DNA of 64,000 nt. Source: Nansenia antarctica (Eukaryota > Chordata > Actinopteri > Argentiniformes > Microstomatidae). The translations under genes were made by a program, and so were the position numbers. The number at the start of each line of letters is the position of its first letter. The first letter of the stretch is position 1. A model generated the notes under the pieces. It was given only the letters and a program-made list of their open reading frames with translations, did no database searches and was not told the origin of the DNA. Location of the stretch: positions 26,052,024 to 26,116,023 of the forward strand of contig OZ022353.1 in assembly GCA_963989245.1 (NCBI GenBank), in the 5' to 3' direction. Shown one piece after another: positions 1-13,517 of the stretch.

Positions 1-271
1 CCTATAATGTAACTCTAAATGACAATCAGAGCAACTTGAATTGCGTGTGTGCAGCCTTTTGCTCAAAAGTGATCAACGTTTCGTTTTCAGAGTCTCTTTT
101 GACAATCTCTTCGAGAGCTGTTTTCAGTCATTAACAGAGCTGTTCTGAAAGTGTCCAAGCGGCCTGTTCTTAGAGTGGACTGTTTTTTGCATTCGTTCTC
201 AAGTTATATCAAACTATCAAAGTGTTGTTTTCTGCCTTTCACGAGCACATTTTGACTTGTTGTTGAATAAT
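1..271. repeat. Reference satellite monomer (A-type)
   Basis: First complete monomer, used here as the coordinate standard. It is AT-rich, with a T6 run near offset 183 and a TTTTGACAATC motif near offset 98. CTGTT recurs at offsets 118, 140, 164 and 180, and CTCTTCGAGAG near offset 117 has CTCT/AGAG inverted arms. The main diagnostic positions are offset 89 (A here, G in the other type) and offset 171 (T here, G in the other type). No CENP-B box (TTCGNNNNANNCGGG) is present on either strand. The start point is an arbitrary phase. Confidence 0.95.
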
Positions 272-3200
272 CCTATAATGTAACTCTAAATGACAATCAG
301 AGCAACTTGAATTGCGTGTGTGCAGCCTTTTGCTCAAAAGTGATCAACGTTTCGTTTTCGGAGTCTCTTTTGACAATCTCTTCGAGAGCTGTTTTCAGTC
401 ATTAACAGAGCTGTTCTGAAAGTGTCCAAGCGGCCTGTTCTGAGAGTGGACTGTTTTTTGCATTCGTTCTCAAGTTATATCAAACTATCAAAGTGTTGTT
501 TTCTGCCTTTCACGAGCACATTTTGACTTGTTGTTGAATAATCCTATAATGTAACTCTAAATGACAATCAGAGCAACTTGAATTGCGTGTGTGCAGCCTT
601 TTGCTCAAAAGTGATCAACGTTTCGTTTTCGGAGTCTCTTTTGACAATCTCTTCGAGAGCTGTTTTCAGTCATTAACAGAGCTGTTCTGAAAGTGTCCAA
701 GCGGCCTGTTCTGAGAGTGGACTGTTTTTTGCATTCGTTCTCAAGTTATATCAAACTATCAAAGTGTTGTTTTCTGCCTTTCACGAGCACATTTTGACTT
801 GTTGTTGAATAATCCTATAATGTAACTCTAAATGACAATCAGAGCAACTTGAATTGCGTGTGTGCAGCCTTTTGCTCAAAAGTGATCAACGTTTCGTTTT
901 CGGAGTCTCTTTTGACAATCTCTTCGAGAGCTGTTTTCAGTCATTAACAGAGCTGTTCTGAAAGTGTCCAAGCGGCCTGTTCTTAGAGTGGACTGTTTTT
1001 TGCATTCGTTCTCAAGTTATATCAAACTATCAAAGTGTTGTTTTCTGCCTTTCACGAGCACATTTTGACTTGTTGTTGAATAATCCTATAATGTAACTCT
1101 AAATGACAATCAGAGCAACTTGAATTGCGTGTGTGCTGCCTTTTGCTCAAAAGTGATCAACGTTTCGTTTTCAGAGTCTCTTTTGACAATCTCTTCGAGA
1201 GCTGTTTTCAGTCATTAACAGAGCTGTTCTGAAAGTGTCCAAGCGGCCTGTTCTTAGAGTGGACTGTTTTTTGCATTCGTTCTCAAGTTATATCAAACTA
1301 TCAAAGTGTTGTTTTCTGCCTTTCACGAGCACATTTTGACTTGTTGTTGAATAATCCTATAATGTAACTCTAAATGACAATCAGAGCAACTTGAATTGCG
1401 TGTGTGCAGCCTTTTGCTCAAAAGTGATCAACGTTTCGTTTTCGGAGTCTCTTTTGACAATCTCTTCGAGAGCTGTTTTCAGTCATTAACAGAGCTGTTC
1501 TGAAAGTGTCCAAGCGGCCTGTTCTGAGAGTGGACTGTTTTTTGCATTCGTTCTCAAGTTATATCAAACTATCAAAGTGTTGTTTTCTGCCTTTCACGAG
1601 CACATTTTGACTTGTTGTTGAATAATCCTATAATGTAACTCTAAATGACAATCAGAGCAACTTGAATTGCGTGTGTGCAGCCTTTTGCTCAAAAGTGATC
1701 AACGTTTCGTTTTCAGAGTCTCTTTTGACAATCTCTTCGAGAGCTGTTTTCAGTCATTAACAGAGCTGTTCTGAAAGTGTCCAAGCGGCCTGTTCTTAGA
1801 GTGGACTGTTTTTTGCATTCGTTCTCAAGTTATATCAAACTATCAAAGTGTTGTTTTCTGCCTTTCACGAGCACATTTTGACTTGTTGTTGAATAATCCT
1901 ATAATGTAACTCTAAATGACAATCAGAGCAACTTGAATTGCGTGTGTGCAGCCTTTTGCTCAAAAGTGATCAACGTTTCGTTTTCGGAGTCTCTTTTGAC
2001 AATCTCTTCGAGAGCTGTTTTCAGTCATTAACAGAGCTGTTCTGAAAGTGTCCAAGCGGCCTGTTCTGAGAGTGGACTGTTTTTTGCATTCGTTCTCAAG
2101 TTATATCAAACTATCAAAGTGTTGTTTTCTGCCTTTCACGAGCACATTTTGACTTGTTGTTGAATAATCCTATAATGTTACTCTAAATGACAATCAGAGC
2201 AACTTGAATTGCGTGTGTGCAGCCTTTTGCTCAAAAGTAATCAACGTTTCGTTTTCAGAGTCTCTTTTGACAATCTCTTCGAGAGCTGTTTTCAGTCATT
2301 AACAGAGCTGTTCTGAAAGTGTCCAAGCGGCCTGTTCTTAGAGTGGACTGTTTTTTGCATTCGTTCTCAAGTTATATCAAACTATCAAAGTGTTGTTTTC
2401 TGCCTTTCACGAGCACATTTTGACTTGTTGTTGAATAATCCTATAATGTAACTCTAAATGACAATCAGAGCAACTTGAATTGCGTGTGTGCAGCCTTTTG
2501 CTCAAAAGTGATCAACGTTTCGTTTTCGGAGTCTCTTTTGACAATCTCTTCGAGAGCTGTTTTCAGTCATTAACAGAGCTGTTCTGAAAGTGTCCAAGCG
2601 GCCTGTTCTGAGAGTGGACTGTTTTTTGCATTCGTTCTCAAGTTATATCAAACTATCAAAGTGTTGTTTTCTGCCTTTCACGAGCACATTTTGACTTGTT
2701 GTTGAATAATCCTATAATGTTACTCTAAATGACAATCAGAGCAACTTGAATTGCGTGTGTGCAGCCTTTTGCTCAAAAGTAATCAACGTTTCGTTTTCAG
2801 AGTCTCTTTTGACAATCTCTTCGAGAGCTGTTTTCAGTCATTAACAGAGCTGTTCTGAAAGTGTCCAAGCGGCCTGTTCTTAGAGTGGACTGTTTTTTGC
2901 ATTCGTTCTCAAGTTATATCAAACTATCAAAGTGTTGTTTTCTGCCTTTCACGAGCACATTTTGACTTGTTGTTGAATAATCCTATAATGTAACTCTAAA
3001 TGACAATCAGAGCAACTTGAATTGCGTGTGTGCAGCCTTTTGCTCAAAAGTGATCAACGTTTCGTTTTCGGAGTCTCTTTTGACAATCTCTTCGAGAGCT
3101 GTTTTCAGTCATTAACAGAGCTGTTCTGAAAGTGTCCAAGCGGCCTGTTCTGAGAGTGGACTGTTTTTTGCATTCGTTCTCAAGTTATATCAAACTATCA

Positions 3201-6200
3201 AAGTGATGTTTTCTGCCTTTCACGAGCACATTTTGACTTGTTGTTGAATAATCCTATAATGTAACTCTAAATGACAATCAGAGCAACTTGAATTGCGTGT
3301 GTGCAGCCTTTTGCTCAAAAGTGATCAACGTTTCGTTTTCGGAGTCTCTTTTGACAATCTCTTCGAGAGCTGTTTTCAGTCATTAACAGAGCTGTTCTGG
3401 AAGTGTCCAAGCGGCCTGTTCTGAGAGTGGACTGTTTTTTGCATTCGTTCTCAAGTTATATCAAACTATCAAAGTGTTGTTTTCTGCCTTTCACGAGCAC
3501 ATTTTGACTTGTTGTTGAATAATCCTATAATGTAACTCTAAATGACAATCAGAGCAACTTGAATTGCGTGTGTGCAGCCTTTTGCTCAAAAGTGATCAAC
3601 GTTTCGTTTTCGGAGTCTCTTTTGACAATCTCTTCGAGAGCTGTTTTCAGTCATTAACAGAGCTGTTCTGAAAGTGTCCAAGCGGCCTGTTCTGAGAGTG
3701 GACTGTTTTTTGCATTCGTTCTCAAGTTATATCAAACTATCAAAGTGTTGTTTTCTGCCTTTCACGAGCACATTTTGACTTGTTGTTGAATAATCCTATA
3801 ATGTAACTCTAAATGACAATCAGAGCAACTTGAATTGCGTGTGTGCAGCCTTTTGCTCAAAAGTGATCAACGTTTCGTTTTCAGAGTCTCTTTTGACAAT
3901 CTCTTCGAGAGCTGTTTTCAGTCATTAACAGAGCTGTTCTGAAAGTGTCCAAGCGGCCTGTTCTTAGAGTGGACTGTTTTTTGCATTCGTTCTCAAGTTA
4001 TATCAAACTATCAAAGTGTTGTTTTCTGCCTTTCACGAGCACATTTTGACTTGTTGTTGAATAATCCTATAATGTAACTCTAAATGACAATCAGAGCAAC
4101 TTGAATTGCGTGTGTGCAGCCTTTTGCTCAAAAGTGATCAACGTTTCGTTTTCGGAGTCTCTTTTGACAATCTCTTCGAGAGCTGTTTTCAGTCATTAAC
4201 AGAGCTGTTCTGAAAGTGTCCAAGCGGCCTGTTCTGAGAGTGGACTGTTTTTTGCATTCGTTCTCAAGTTATATCAAACTATCAAAGTGTTGTTTTCTGC
4301 CTTTCACGAGCACATTTTGACTTGTTGTTGAATAATCCTATAATGTAACTCTAAATGACAATCAGAGCGACTTGAATTGCGTGTGTGCAGCCTTTTGCTC
4401 AAAAGTGATCAACGTTTCGTTTTCGGAGTCTCTTTTGACAATCTCTTCGAGAGCTGTTTTCAGTCATTAACAGAGCTGTTCTGAAAGTGTCCAAGCGGCC
4501 TGTTCTTAGAGTGGACTGTTTTTTGCATTCGTTCTCAAGTTATATCAAACTATCAAAGTGTTGTTTTCTGCCTTTCACGAGCACATTTTGACTTGTTGTT
4601 GAATAATCCTATAATGTAACTCTAAATGACAATCAGAGCAACTTGAATTGCGTGTGTGCTGCCTTTTGCTCAAAAGTGATCAACGTTTCGTTTTCAGAGT
4701 CTCTTTTGACAATCTCTTCGAGAGCTGTTTTCAGTCATTAACAGAGCTGTTCTGAAAGTGTCCAAGCGGCCTGTTCTTAGAGTGGACTGTTTTTTGCATT
4801 CGTTCTCAAGTTATATCAAACTATCAAAGTGTTGTTTTCTGCCTTTCACGAGCACATTTTGACTTGTTGTTGAATAATCCTATAATGTAACTCTAAATGA
4901 CAATCAGAGCAACTTGAATTGCGTGTGTGCAGCCTTTTGCTCAAAAGTGATCAACGTTTCGTTTTCGGAGTCTCTTTTGACAATCTCTTCGAGAGCTGTT
5001 TTCAGTCATTAACAGAGCTGTTCTGAAAGTGTCCAAGCGGCCTGTTCTGAGAGTGGACTGTTTTTTGCATTCGTTCTCAAGTTATATCAAACTATCAAAG
5101 TGTTGTTTTCTGCCTTTCACGAGCACATTTTGACTTGTTGTTGAATAATCCTATAATGTAACTCTAAATGACAATCAGAGCAACTTGAATTGCGTGTGTG
5201 CAGCCTTTTGCTCAAAAGTGATCAACGTTTCGTTTTCAGAGTCTCTTTTGACAATCTCTTCGAGAGCTGTTTTCAGTCATTAACAGAGCTGTTCTGAAAG
5301 TGTCCAAGCGGCCTGTTCTTAGAGTGGACTGTTTTTTGCATTCGTTCTCAAGTTATATCAAACTATCAAAGTGTTGTTTTCTGCCTTTCACGAGCACATT
5401 TTGACTTGTTGTTGAATAATCCTATAATGTAACTCTAAATGACAATCAGAGCAACTTGAATTGCGTGTGTGCAGCCTTTTGCTCAAAAGTGATCAACGTT
5501 TCGTTTTCGGAGTCTCTTTTGACAATCTCTTCGAGAGCTGTTTTCAGTCATTAACAGAGCTGTTCTGAAAGTGTCCAAGCGGCCTGTTCTGAGAGTGGAC
5601 TGTTTTTTGCATTCGTTCTCAAGTTATATCAAACTATCAAAGTGTTGTTTTCTGCCTTTCACGAGCACATTTTGACTTGTTGTTGAATAATCCTATAATG
5701 TAACTCTAAATGACAATCAGAGCAACTTGAATTGCGTGTGTGCAGCCTTTTGCTCAAAAGTGATCAACGTTTCGTTTTCAGAGTCTCTTTTGACAATCTC
5801 TTCGAGAGCTGTTTTCAGTCATTAACAGAGCTGTTCTGAAAGTGTCCAAGCGGCCTGTTCTTAGAGTGGACTGTTTTTTGCATTCGTTCTCAAGTTATAT
5901 CAAACTATCAAAGTGTTGTTTTCTGCCTTTCACGAGCACATTTTGACTTGTTGTTGAATAATCCTATAATGTAACTCTAAATGACAATCAGAGCAACTTG
6001 AATTGCGTGTGTGCAGCCTTTTGCTCAAAAGTGATCAACGTTTCGTTTTCGGAGTCTCTTTTGACAATCTCTTCGAGAGCTGTTTTCAGTCATTAACAGA
6101 GCTGTTCTGAAAGTGTCCAAGCGGCCTGTTCTGAGAGTGGACTGTTTTTTGCATTCGTTCTCAAGTTATATCAAACTATCAAAGTGTTGTTTTCTGCCTT

Positions 6201-9200
6201 TCACGAGCACATTTTGACTTGTTGTTGAATAATCCTATAATGTAACTCTAAATGACAATCAGAGCAACTTGAATTGCGTGTGTGCAGCCTTTTGCTCAAA
6301 AGTGATCAACGTTTCGTTTTCGGAGTCTCTTTTGACAATCTCTTCGAGAGCTGGTTTCAGTCATTAACAGAGCTGTTCTGAAAGTGTCCAAGCGGCCTGT
6401 TCTGAGAGTGGACTGTTTTTTGCATTCGTTCTCAAGTTATATCAAACTATCAAAGTGTTGTTTTCTGCCTTTCACGAGCACATTTTGACTTGTTGTTGAA
6501 TAATCCTATAATGTAACTCTAAATGACAATCAGAGCAACTTGAATTGCGTGTGTGCAGCCTTTTGCTCAAAAGTGATCAACGTTTCGTTTTCGGAGTCTC
6601 TTTTGACAATCTCTTCGAGAGCTGTTTTCAGTCATTAACAGAGCTGTTCTGAAAGTGTCCAAGCGGCCTGTTCTTAGAGTGGACTGTTTTTTGCATTCGT
6701 TCTCAAGTTATATCAAACTATCAAAGTGTTGTTTTCTGCCTTTCACGAGCACATTTTGACTTGTTGTTGAATAATCCTATAATGTAACTCTAAATGACAA
6801 TCAGAGCAACTTGAATTGCGTGTGTGCAGCCTTTTGCTCAAAAGTGATCAACGTTTCGTTTTCAGAGTCTCTTTTGACAATCTCTTCGAGAGCTGTTTTC
6901 AGTCATTAACAGAGCTGTTCTGAAAGTGTCCAAGCGGCCTGTTCTTAGAGTGGACTGTTTTTTGCATTCGTTCTCAAGTTATATCAAACTATCAAAGTGT
7001 TGTTTTCTGCCTTTCACGAGCACATTTTGACTTGTTGTTGAATAATCCTATAATGTAACTCTAAATGACAATCAGAGCAACTTGAATTGCGTGTGTGCAG
7101 CCTTTTGCTCAAAAGTGATCAACGTTTCGTTTTCGGAGTCTCTTTTGACAATCTCTTCGAGAGCTGTTTTCAGTCATTAACAGAGCTGTTCTGAAAGTGT
7201 CCAAGCGGCCTGTTCTTAGAGTGGACTGTTTTTTGCATTCGTTCTCAAGTTATATCAAACTATCAAAGTGTTGTTTTCTGCCTTTCACGAGCACATTTTG
7301 ACTTGTTGTTGAATAATCCTATAATGTAACTCTAAATGACAATCAGAGCAACTTGAATTGCGTGTGTGCTGCCTTTTGCTCAAAAGTGATCAACGTTTCG
7401 TTTTCAGAGTCTCTTTTGACAATCTCTTCGAGAGCTGTTTTCAGTCATTAACAGAGCTGTTCTGAAAGTGTCCAAGCGGCCTGTTCTTAGAGTGGACTGT
7501 TTTTTGCATTCGTTCTCAAGTTATATCAAACTATCAAAGTGTTGTTTTCTGCCTTTCACGAGCACATTTTGACTTGTTGTTGAATAATCCTATAATGTAA
7601 CTCTAAATGACAATCAGAGCAACTTGAATTGCGTGTGTGCAGCCTTTTGCTCAAAAGTGATCAACGTTTCGTTTTCGGAGTCTCTTTTGACAATCTCTTC
7701 GAGAGCTGTTTTCAGTCATTAACAGAGCTGTTCTGAAAGTGTCCAAGCGGCCTGTTCTGAGAGTGGACTGTTTTTTGCATTCGTTCTCAAGTTATATCAA
7801 ACTATCAAAGTGTTGTTTTCTGCCTTTCACGAGCACATTTTGACTTGTTGTTGAATAATCCTATAATGTAACTCTAAATGACAATCAGAGCAACTTGAAT
7901 TGCGTGTGTGCAGCCTTTTGCTCAAAAGTGATCAACGTTTCGTTTTCAGAGTCTCTTTTGACAATCTCTTCGAGAGCTGTTTTCAGTCATTAACAGAGCT
8001 GTTCTGAAAGTGTCCAAGCGGCCTGTTCTTAGAGTGGACTGTTTTTTGCATTCGTTCTCAAGTTATATCAAACTATCAAAGTGTTGTTTTCTGCCTTTCA
8101 CGAGCACATTTTGACTTGTTGTTGAATAATCCTATAATGTAACTCTAAATGACAATCAGAGCAACTTGAATTGCGTGTGTGCAGCCTTTTGCTCAAAAGT
8201 GATCAACGTTTCGTTTTCGGAGTCTCTTTTGACAATCTCTTCGAGAGCTGTTTTCAGTCATTAACAGAGCTGTTCTGAAAGTGTCCAAGCGGCCTGTTCT
8301 GAGAGTGGACTGTTTTTTGCATTCGTTCTCAAGTTATATCAAACTATCAAAGTGTTGTTTTCTGCCTTTCACGAGCACATTTTGACTTGTTGTTGAATAA
8401 TCCTATAATGTAACTCTAAATGACAATCAGAGCAACTTGAATTGCGTGTGTGCAGCCTTTTGCTCAAAAGTGATCAACGTTTCGTTTTCGGAGTCTCTTT
8501 TGACAATCTCTTCGAGAGCTGTTTTCAGTCATTAACAGAGCTGTTCTGAAAGTGTCCAAGCGGCCTGTTCTTAGAGTGGACTGTTTTTTGCATTCGTTCT
8601 CAAGTTATATCAAACTATCAAAGTGTTGTTTTCTGCCTTTCACGAGCACATTTTGACTTGTTGTTGAATAATCCTATAATGTAACTCTAAATGACAATCA
8701 GAGCAACTTGAATTGCGTGTGTGCTGCCTTTTGCTCAAAAGTGATCAACGTTTCGTTTTCAGAGTCTCTTTTGACAATCTCTTCGAGAGCTGTTTTCAGT
8801 CATTAACAGAGCTGTTCTGAAAGTGTCCAAGCGGCCTGTTCTTAGAGTGGACTGTTTTTTGCATTCGTTCTCAAGTTATATCAAACTATCAAAGTGTTGT
8901 TTTCTGCCTTTCACGAGCACATTTTGACTTGTTGTTGAATAATCCTATAATGTAACTCTAAATGACAATCAGAGCAACTTGAATTGCGTGTGTGCAGCCT
9001 TTTGCTCAAAAGTGATCAACGTTTCGTTTTCGGAGTCTCTTTTGACAATCTCTTCGAGAGCTGTTTTCAGTCATTAACAGAGCTGTTCTGATAGTGTCCA
9101 AGCGGCCTGTTCTTAGAGTGGACTGTTTTTTGCATTCGTTCTCAAGTTATATCAAACTATCAAAGTGTTGTTTTCTGCCTTTCACGAGCACATTTTGACT

Positions 9201-11382
9201 TGTTGTTGAATAATCCTATAATGTAACTCTAAATGACAATCAGAGCAACTTGAATTGCGTGTGTGCTGCCTTTTGCTCAAAAGTGATCAACGTTTCGTTT
9301 TCAGAGTCTCTTTTGACAATCTCTTCGAGAGCTGTTTTCAGTCATTAACAGAGCTGTTCTGAAAGTGTCCAAGCGGCCTGTTCTTAGAGTGGACTGTTTT
9401 TTGCATTCGTTCTCAAGTTATATCAAACTATCAAAGTGTTGTTTTCTGCCTTTCACGAGCACATTTTGACTTGTTGTTGAATAATCCTATAATGTAACTC
9501 TAAATGACAATCAGAGCAACTTGAATTGCGTGTGTGCAGCCTTTTGCTCAAAAGTGATCAACGTTTCGTTTTCGGAGTCTCTTTTGACAATCTCTTCGAG
9601 AGCTGTTTTCAGTCATTAACAGAGCTGTTCTGAAAGTGTCCAAGCGGCCTGTTCTGAGAGTGGACTGTTTTTTGCATTCGTTCTCAAGTTATATCAAACT
9701 ATCAAAGTGTTGTTTTCTGCCTTTCACGAGCACATTTTGACTTGTTGTTGAATAATCCTATAATGTAACTCTAAATGACAATCAGAGCAACTTGAATTGC
9801 GTGTGTGCAGCCTTTTGCTCAAAAGTGATCAACGTTTCGTTTTCGGAGTCTCTTTTGACAATCTCTTCGAGAGCTGTTTTCAGTCATTAACAGAGCTGTT
9901 CTGAAAGTGTCCAAGCGGCCTGTTCTGAGAGTGGACTGTTTTTTGCATTCGTTCTCAAGTTATATCAAACTATCAAAGTGTTGTTTTCTGCCTTTCACGA
10001 GCACATTTTGACTTGTTGTTGAATAATCCTATAATGTAACTCTAAATGACAATCAGAGCAACTTGAATTGCGTGTGTGCAGCCTTTTGCTCAAAAGTGAT
10101 CAACGTTTCGTTTTCGGAGTCTCTTTTGACAATCTCTTCGAGAGCTGTTTTCAGTCATTAACAGAGCTGTTCTGAAAGTGTCCAAGCGGCCTGTTCTGAG
10201 AGTGGACTGTTTTTTGCATTCGTTCTCAAGTTATATCAAACTATCAAAGTGTTGTTTTCTGCCTTTCACGAGCACATTTTGACTTGTTGTTGAATAATCC
10301 TATAATGTTACTCTAAATGACAATCAGAGCAACTTGAATTGCGTGTGTGCAGCCTTTTGCTCAAAAGTGATCAACGTTTCGTTTTCGGAGTCTCTTTTGA
10401 CAATCTCTTCGAGAGCTGTTTTCAGTCATTAACAGAGCTGTTCTGAAAGTGTCCAAGCGGCCTGTTCTGAGAGTGGACTGTTTTTTGCATTCGTTCTCAA
10501 GTTATATCAAACTATCAAAGTGTTGTTTTCTGCCTTTCACGAGCACATTTTGACTTGTTGTTGAATAATCCTATAATGTAACTCTAAATGACAATCAGAG
10601 CAACTTGAATTGCGTGTGTGCAGCCTTTTGCTCAAAAGTGATCAACGTTTCGTTTTCGGAGTCTCTTTTGACAATCTCTTCGAGAGCTGTTTTCAGTCAT
10701 TAACAGAGCTGTTCTGAAAGTGTCCAAGCGGCCTGTTCTGAGAGTGGACTGTTTTTTGCATTCGTTCTCAAGTTATATCAAACTATCAAAGTGTTGTTTT
10801 CTGCCTTTCACGAGCACATTTTGACTTGTTGTTGAATAATCCTATAATGTAACTCTAAATGACAATCAGAGCAACTTGAATTGCGTGTGTGCAGCCTTTT
10901 GCTCAAAAGTGATCAACGTTTCGTTTTCGGAGTCTCTTTTGACAATCTCTTCGAGAGCTGTTTTCAGTCATTAACAGAGCTGTTCTGAAAGTGTCCAAGC
11001 GGCCTGTTCTTAGAGTGGACTGTTTTTTGCATTCGTTCTCAAGTTATATCAAACTATCAAAGTGTTGTTTTCTGCCTTTCACGAGCACATTTTGACTTGT
11101 TGTTGAATAATCCTATAATGTAACTCTAAATGACAATCAGAGCAACTTGAATTGCGTGTGTGCTGCCTTTTGCTCAAAAGTGATCAACGTTTCGTTTTCA
11201 GAGTCTCTTTTGACAATCTCTTCGAGAGCTGTTTTCAGTCATTAACAGAGCTGTTCTGAAAGTGTCCAAGCGGCCTGTTCTTAGAGTGGACTGTTTTTTG
11301 CATTCGTTCTCAAGTTATATCAAACTATCAAAGTGTTGTTTTCTGCCTTTCACGAGCACATTTTGACTTGTTGTTGAATAAT

Positions 11383-11642
11383 CCTATAATGTAACTCTAA
11401 ATGACAATCAGAGCAACTTGAATTGCGTGTGTGCAGCCTTTTGCTCAAAAGTGATCAACGTTTCGTTTTCGGAGTCTCTTTTGACAATCTCTTCGAGAGC
11501 TGTTTTCAGTCATTAACAGAGCTGTTCTGAAAGTGTCCAAGCGGCCTGTTCTGAGAGTGGACTGTTTTTGCATTCGTTCTCAAGTTCTATCAGTGTTGTT
11601 TTCTGCTTTTCTGGAGCACATTTTGACTTGTTGCTGAATGCT
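11383..11642. repeat. 260-bp variant monomer 1 of 12
   Basis: The 5' two thirds are ordinary. From about offset 184 the copy switches to a divergent form: T5 instead of T6, a 10-bp shorter segment after CTCAAGTT, CTTTTCTGGAG in place of CCTTTCACGAG, and GCTGAATGCTCC in place of GTTGAATAATCC. The next monomer starts in normal form. The same linked block of changes occurs in all twelve 260-bp monomers. The preceding monomer carries GTGTGCTGCC instead of GTGTGCAGCC. Confidence 0.95.
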
Positions 11643-12455
11643 CCTATAATGTAACTCTAAATGACAATCAGAGCAACTTGAATTGCGTGTGTGCAGCCTT
11701 TTGCTCAAAAGTGATCAACGTTTCGTTTTCGGAGTCTCTTTTGACAATCTCTTCGAGAGCTGTTTTCAGTCATTAACAGAGCTGTTCTGAAAGTGTCCAA
11801 GCGGCCTGTTCTGAGAGTGGACTGTTTTTTGCATTCGTTCTCAAGTTATATCAAACTATCAAAGTGTTGTTTTCTGCCTTTCACGAGCACATTTTGACTT
11901 GTTGTTGAATAATCCTATAATGTAACTCTAAATGACAATCAGAGCAACTTGAATTGCGTGTGTGCAGCCTTTTGCTCAAAAGTGATCAACGTTTCGTTTT
12001 CGGAGTCTCTTTTGACAATCTCTTCGAGAGCTGTTTTCAGTCATTAACAGAGCTGTTCTGAAAGTGTCCAAGCGGCCTGTTCTTAGAGTGGACTGTTTTT
12101 TGCATTCGTTCTCAAGTTATATCAAACTATCAAAGTGTTGTTTTCTGCCTTTCACGAGCACATTTTGACTTGTTGTTGAATAATCCTATAATGTAACTCT
12201 AAATGACAATCAGAGCAACTTGAATTGCGTGTGTGCTGCCTTTTGCTCAAAAGTGATCAACGTTTCGTTTTCAGAGTCTCTTTTGACAATCTCTTCGAGA
12301 GCTGTTTTCAGTCATTAACAGAGCTGTTCTGAAAGTGTCCAAGCGGCCTGTTCTTAGAGTGGACTGTTTTTTGCATTCGTTCTCAAGTTATATCAAACTA
12401 TCAAAGTGTTGTTTTCTGCCTTTCACGAGCACATTTTGACTTGTTGTTGAATAAT

Positions 12456-12715
12456 CCTATAATGTAACTCTAAATGACAATCAGAGCAACTTGAATTGCG
12501 TGTGTGCAGCCTTTTGCTCAAAAGTGATCAACGTTTCGTTTTCGGAGTCTCTTTTGACAATCTCTTCGAGAGCTGTTTTCAGTCATTAACAGAGCTGTTC
12601 TGAAAGTGTCCAAGCGGCCTGTTCTGAGAGTGGACTGTTTTTGCATTCGTTCTCAAGTTCTATCAGTGTTGTTTTCTGCTTTTCTGGAGCACATTTTGAC
12701 TTGTTGCTGAATGCT
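12456..12715. repeat. 260-bp variant monomer 2 of 12
   Basis: Same divergent 3' third as the monomer at 11383. Its left neighbour again carries the GCTGCC marker, so this is a second copy of a four-monomer cassette 1,073 bp away. Confidence 0.95.
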
Positions 12716-13257
12716 CCTATAATGTAACTCTAAATGACAATCAGAGCAACTTGAATTGCGTGTGTGCAGCCTTTTGCTCAAAAGTGATCAACGTTTCGTT
12801 TTCGGAGTCTCTTTTGACAATCTCTTCGAGAGCTGTTTTCAGTCATTAACAGAGCTGTTCTGAAAGTGTCCAAGCGGCCTGTTCTGAGAGTGGACTGTTT
12901 TTTGCATTCGTTCTCAAGTTATATCAAACTATCAAAGTGTTGTTTTCTGCCTTTCACGAGCACATTTTGACTTGTTGTTGAATAATCCTATAATGTAACT
13001 CTAAATGACAATCAGAGCAACTTGAATTGCGTGTGTGCAGCCTTTTGCTCAAAAGTGATCAACGTTTCGTTTTCGGAGTCTCTTTTGACAATCTCTTCGA
13101 GAGCTGTTTTCAGTCATTAACAGAGCTGTTCTGAAAGTGTCCAAGCGGCCTGTTCTTAGAGTGGACTGTTTTTTGCATTCGTTCTCAAGTTATATCAAAC
13201 TATCAAAGTGTTGTTTTCTGCCTTTCACGAGCACATTTTGACTTGTTGTTGAATAAT

Positions 13258-13517
13258 CCTATAATGTAACTCTAAATGACAATCAGAGCAACTTGAATTG
13301 CGTGTGTGCAGCCTTTTGCTCAAAAGTGATCAACGTTTCGTTTCCGGAGTCTCTTTTGACAATCTCTTCGAGAGCTGTTTTCAGTCATTAACAGAGCTGT
13401 TCTGAAAGTGTCCAAGCGGCCTGTTCTGAGAGTGGACTGTTTTTGCATTCGTTCTCAAGTTCTATCAGTGTTGTTTTCTGCTTTTCTGGAGCACATTTTG
13501 ACTTGTTGCTGAATGCT
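13258..13517. repeat. 260-bp variant monomer 3 of 12
   Basis: Divergent 3' third as above. The left neighbour lacks the GCTGCC marker, and the copy has a private C in TTTCCGGAG near 13343. Confidence 0.95.

Noticed and set aside
254..285. Sigma-70-like promoter in every monomer (TTGACT, 16 bp, TATAAT)
   Set aside because: The spacing fits a bacterial promoter, but the surroundings are eukaryotic and no gene follows. It could matter only when the DNA is cloned in bacteria.
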